Below are positions 32,626-35,160 of a stretch of 35,160 nucleotides of DNA, piece by piece. Under the pieces are notes generated by a model. That model was not told the origin of the DNA. It made no database searches and was given only the letters and a program-made list of their open reading frames with translations. Every line of letters begins with the position of its first letter. Within the stretch, counting starts at the first letter, position 1. Position numbers and translations under genes: made by a program. Source of the stretch: Nemertoderma westbladi (Eukaryota; Xenacoelomorpha; Nemertodermatida; Nemertodermatidae); contig JAUCBJ010002932.1 in NCBI GenBank assembly GCA_032718475.1, positions 1-35,160 on the forward strand, given 5' to 3'.

Positions 32626-32944
32626 CTGCCACAGTAGCACTTACGGTACTACCACAGAAGCACTCACGGCACTGCCACAGTAGCACTCACGGTACTGCCA
32701 CGGTAGCACTCACGGTACAGCCGCAGTAGCACTCACGGATCTGCCACAGTAGCACCTACGGTACTGCCACAGTAGCACTCACGGTACTGCCACAGTAGCA
32801 TTCACGGTTTTGCCACAGTAGCACTCACGGTTCTGCCACAGTAGCACTCACGGTACTGCCACAGTAGCACTCACGGTTCTGCCACAGTAGCACTCACGGT
32901 ACTGCCACAGTAGCACTCACGGAAGTGCGACAGTAGAACTCACG
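32626..32944. repeat. 23-bp minisatellite, about 14 copies
   Basis: The unit is CTGCCACAGTAGCACTCACGGTA with one-base variants; the last unit (GTGCGACAGTAGAACTCACG) is the most degraded. It lies in the presumed intron of the peptide gene. Confidence 0.93.
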
Positions 32945-33304
32945 TCATGGAGAAAGTCACTGAAGGAGAATTAAAGACAAATCGGCTGTTTCCTGTATCC
33001 GCTTACGATTGCAAACAGCATTTCTTGACCGTTTCTCATCACGAATTAATATAATTGTAGTGACAAAAGACGCAACAAGAGTTTTCGCTTTTTATGGATA
33101 TAAACCCAAACCAGGTCTGATTTAGGAAGCAAGGTTGAAATAAAAGGCACCACTAAGAATTAACTAGCGAAGTCAGATCTGGAGCAGCCAATCACAACCG
33201 ATTTGTAAAAAAGGTCTCACACAGCAATTACTTCGCCATTTTGACTATTTCCTATTGTTTTACCCGCACGCCACTCACTTTATTCCCTAAATTCAAACAT
33301 TCTG

Positions 33305-33385
33305 CCTTGTCTAGGGGTCGAACCTGGCCATCCTAATTGGAAGCCCAGGAATGTCACCACTCTAGCCCAAGTCACAAGTGACTGC
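33305..33385 (-). mobile_element. tRNA-derived SINE head
   Basis: On the minus strand, GGGCTAGAGTGG fits an A box and, about 32 bases on, GGTTCGACCCC is a perfect B box (33324-33314). The spacing is tRNA-like, but no clean cloverleaf or acceptor stem forms, so it is a SINE or tRNA pseudogene rather than a working tRNA. Confidence 0.55.
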
Positions 33386-33454
33386 TTTATGGTCTAGCGG
33401 TATTAAAATAATAATCAAAATTATAATGAATAAGTATGGTCATGATTAACTTAC

Positions 33455-33559
33455 ACGCTGCTTGTAGCTTCCTATTCCATGTATTGTTTTAGCTGCATAT
33501 GTATTGTCCACATGTCCCAAAACGAATATTAACATGACAACAAATAAAAGATGCTTCAT
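33455..33559 (-). CDS. Candidate small secreted peptide, signal-peptide exon
   Basis: An ATG at 33559 lies directly after a textbook acceptor (a CT-rich tract ending CATTTTAG at 33560), so an untranslated exon must lie upstream. The 35 codons start with a classic signal peptide: MKHL, then a hydrophobic core LFVVMLIFVLG, then a likely cleavage region near NTYAA. They end at a consensus donor GTAAGT (33454-33449) in phase 0. The next phase-compatible minus-strand exon I can see is at 26349-26185. The predicted product would be about 89 residues with a short mature peptide. The intron of about 7.1 kb would contain the large minisatellite, LINE copy 3 and a SINE head. Confidence 0.55.
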
Positions 33560-34510
33560 CTAAAATGAGAGAGACAAATTAATTAGATAGTTATTCTAAG
33601 TTCTAACAAATATCAGTGTCATCAAAAATATATACAATATGTTTCTCTGAAGGACTCGTTTTAGGAATCACATTACTAAAACCACACAACTCAAATTTGA
33701 AAAATTATTATTCGTGGTGCGGATATGGTAATGGTCAACTTTCGTACATATAAATTGAATCCTTGTAAACATCCACTATTATTAGGAAACTTTGCCAGTT
33801 TTAAAACTGTCGAGATGATAATTTGTAGACATCTATTGGTTTCATGTTAACATACCTTCAGCCACCAGCGGTGCAAATGTCTCCCGATAAAGGGCTAAAT
33901 GTCTACATTAAATTCCTGTATCCCTTTTCTTTTCATCCATACAAGGATGAAAACTTGGCTAATATGTACAAAAATTAACTCATCTTTTTGTCCGTCTGCA
34001 GTTTTCTAGTCTTCTACTTGAGGGCCAAAATGTGATACACATTTCCTGCAGAGTAATTTATAACTATTACTATCTCGTAAATACTACCTTACTGACACTA
34101 GTAACATGATCTCTCTTTATAAAAATTTGCTCCCTGGCTGACAATTCTTTTATTACTAAGATCTAAATGCTTTTTAAATGAAATTTTGTCATGTGTAGCA
34201 TACTGCTACGCATGACTTATCACTGCCAAGATAAAACGATGAGATAAAAGATAAAATCATACTGTATTATCTGTAAAAATTATACTGAAGCGAATTTCCT
34301 TTGAATAGAATAAAGGAAAAAAATGGAATATAACAATATAGGTATTCCCTTCTGCCATACAAGGGCCCTTCCTGCGCGAGCATACACAATCAAGAAAGCA
34401 GACGGCCGAAGCCGCAGGCGACCCGAGATCGCTGCCTCTTCCGATAGCTGCTACCCGAGAGTAAGGATGGGCGCCGCTCCTTTTCAAAGTTTTGCTCCAA
34501 GTAGTTCAAC
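33560..34510. other. No gene seen beyond a presumed 5' intron
   Basis: AT-rich. Short overlapping frames at 34257-34623 carry no recognisable domain and partly overlap the SINE. Confidence 0.35.
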
Positions 34511-34514
34511 TGTT

Positions 34515-34645
34515 CCTCATTTTTTAATAATATATATTTTATCGACCCCGGTGGATGAAAGGCTGAGTGGAGGACCCTGGCTGGGCTGAACCTACAACCA
34601 ATAGATGCAGGTCCGGCGCTCAACCAACTCAGCTACCCCCGCCGT
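34515..34645 (-). mobile_element. tRNA-derived SINE
   Basis: On the minus strand, GTAGCTGAGTTGGTTGAGCG (A box) lies near the high-coordinate end, then GGTTGTAGGTTCAGCCC (weak B box), then CACTCAGCCTTTCATCCACC and GGGGTCGATAAAAT. This tRNA-like head followed by a CAGCCTTTCATCC...GGGGTCGATAAA body matches a tRNA-SINE type I recall from marine invertebrates. The tail is TA- and A-rich. Confidence 0.65.
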
Positions 34646-34864
34646 TATTCTACAAACACACACAAAGGTAAATTCTTACTTACTACCCACCTACCAAATC
34701 TAAACCCACAATTAATTCCTTACCACAACACATAAAAATATTAAAACGGAAGAAAATAGATGCAAAATATATAATATATATTTTATTTTATTTAACAGAA
34801 TATTTGTTCATTTTACCTGTGTATCAAATACCATGTCAACTAACTATTTGCAGGACTAACTTAC

Positions 34865-35022
34865 ATTAACAATTCCAGCTTGACCATTGATTGTACCTAA
34901 TGATATGAATGAATGGGTAAGATACACGCTATAATCCTTATAGCCTGATTGAACAGCCAAATTAGTACTGGGTTTTGGATCCTTCGGGTATACTTCATTG
35001 GATCCATTGGGCATTCCTATGC
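34865..35022 (-). CDS. Candidate internal exon of an unrecognised gene
   Basis: A minus-strand frame of about 52 codons without stops, bounded by a pyrimidine-rich acceptor (TCTTCCTCCTTATTGTAAAG, ending at 35023) and a consensus donor AAT|GTAAGT (34864-34859). The peptide includes GIGMPNGSNEVYPKDP and YSVYLTHSFISLGTINGQAG. I do not recognise the family. The stop follows within the donor, so the frame must splice on. The rest of the gene would lie beyond the right edge and to the left. It need not belong to the secreted-peptide gene. Confidence 0.35.
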
Positions 35023-35160
35023 CTTTACAATAAGGAGGAAGACAAAATAGGTATTTTTATTAGGTTTACTTTAGAACATTTAGTAACCGAAAAAAGTTGA
35101 GGTTTGCAGTTGGTAAGTGAATTCATAAACTACATTGAATGTGAACAGAGTGCAATAACA

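Noticed and set aside
32626-32944. CRISPR-like array of 23-bp repeats
   Set aside because: Units are contiguous with no unique spacers, and the setting is eukaryotic; it is a minisatellite.
34257-34623. Three overlapping short ORFs
   Set aside because: They overlap a tRNA-derived SINE and its flank, disagree in frame, and show no recognisable domain.
33455-35022. Joining the exon at 34865-35022 to the signal-peptide exon as one protein
   Set aside because: The phases would allow it, but it would put a signal peptide in the middle of a protein, directly after an acceptor. Two separate genes, or a 5'-untranslated exon, is more likely.

Overview
This is animal (metazoan) nuclear DNA, AT-rich and mostly non-coding. 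Spliced genes with GT-AG introns, APE-type LINE retrotransposons, TIR elements with target duplications, tRNA-like SINE heads and long minisatellites rule out a prokaryote or organelle. The mix of an RTE-like LINE, a galactose-3-O-sulfotransferase-like gene and an SLC18B1-like transporter suits a marine invertebrate such as a sponge, cnidarian or mollusc. The phylum cannot be fixed from sequence alone.

Layout: (1) 37-2388, minus: 5'-truncated RTE-like LINE (copy 1). (2) 2391-2544: a 154-bp TIR element with TA duplications. Its minus strand carries a hammerhead ribozyme core between tRNA-type A and B boxes. (3) 2646-4761, plus: a two-exon Gal-3-O-sulfotransferase-like gene with two reading-frame breaks. 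(4) 4762-11770: gene-poor, with poly-G tracts, a TTCTAGAA cluster, a GGAATG-rich minisatellite and a TIR candidate. (5) 12562-13762, minus: SLC18B1-like MFS transporter broken by one frameshift. (6) 14058-20127: a nest in which a TIR element is split by LINE copy 2, itself split by a 1.9-kb insertion carrying six 142-bp repeats. (7) 21657-22399: 19 copies of a 39-bp repeat. (8) 22972-25320, plus: decayed second LINE, split by a 297-bp TIR element. (9) 26185-33559, minus: a candidate two-exon gene for a small secreted six-cysteine peptide. Its 7-kb intron holds a 3.7-kb minisatellite, LINE copy 3, a 23-bp minisatellite and a SINE head. (10) 34500-35022: a second tRNA-type SINE and one exon of an unrecognised minus-strand gene.

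The cellular genes show no sign of acting together. Most of the window was built by transposition and tandem amplification. The best leads are the hammerhead/Pol III unit at 2412-2510, the three-level nest at 14-20 kb, and the small secreted peptide gene. The very long open frames at 21.5-22.4 kb and 27-30.8 kb are by-products of stop-free tandem repeats, not genes.
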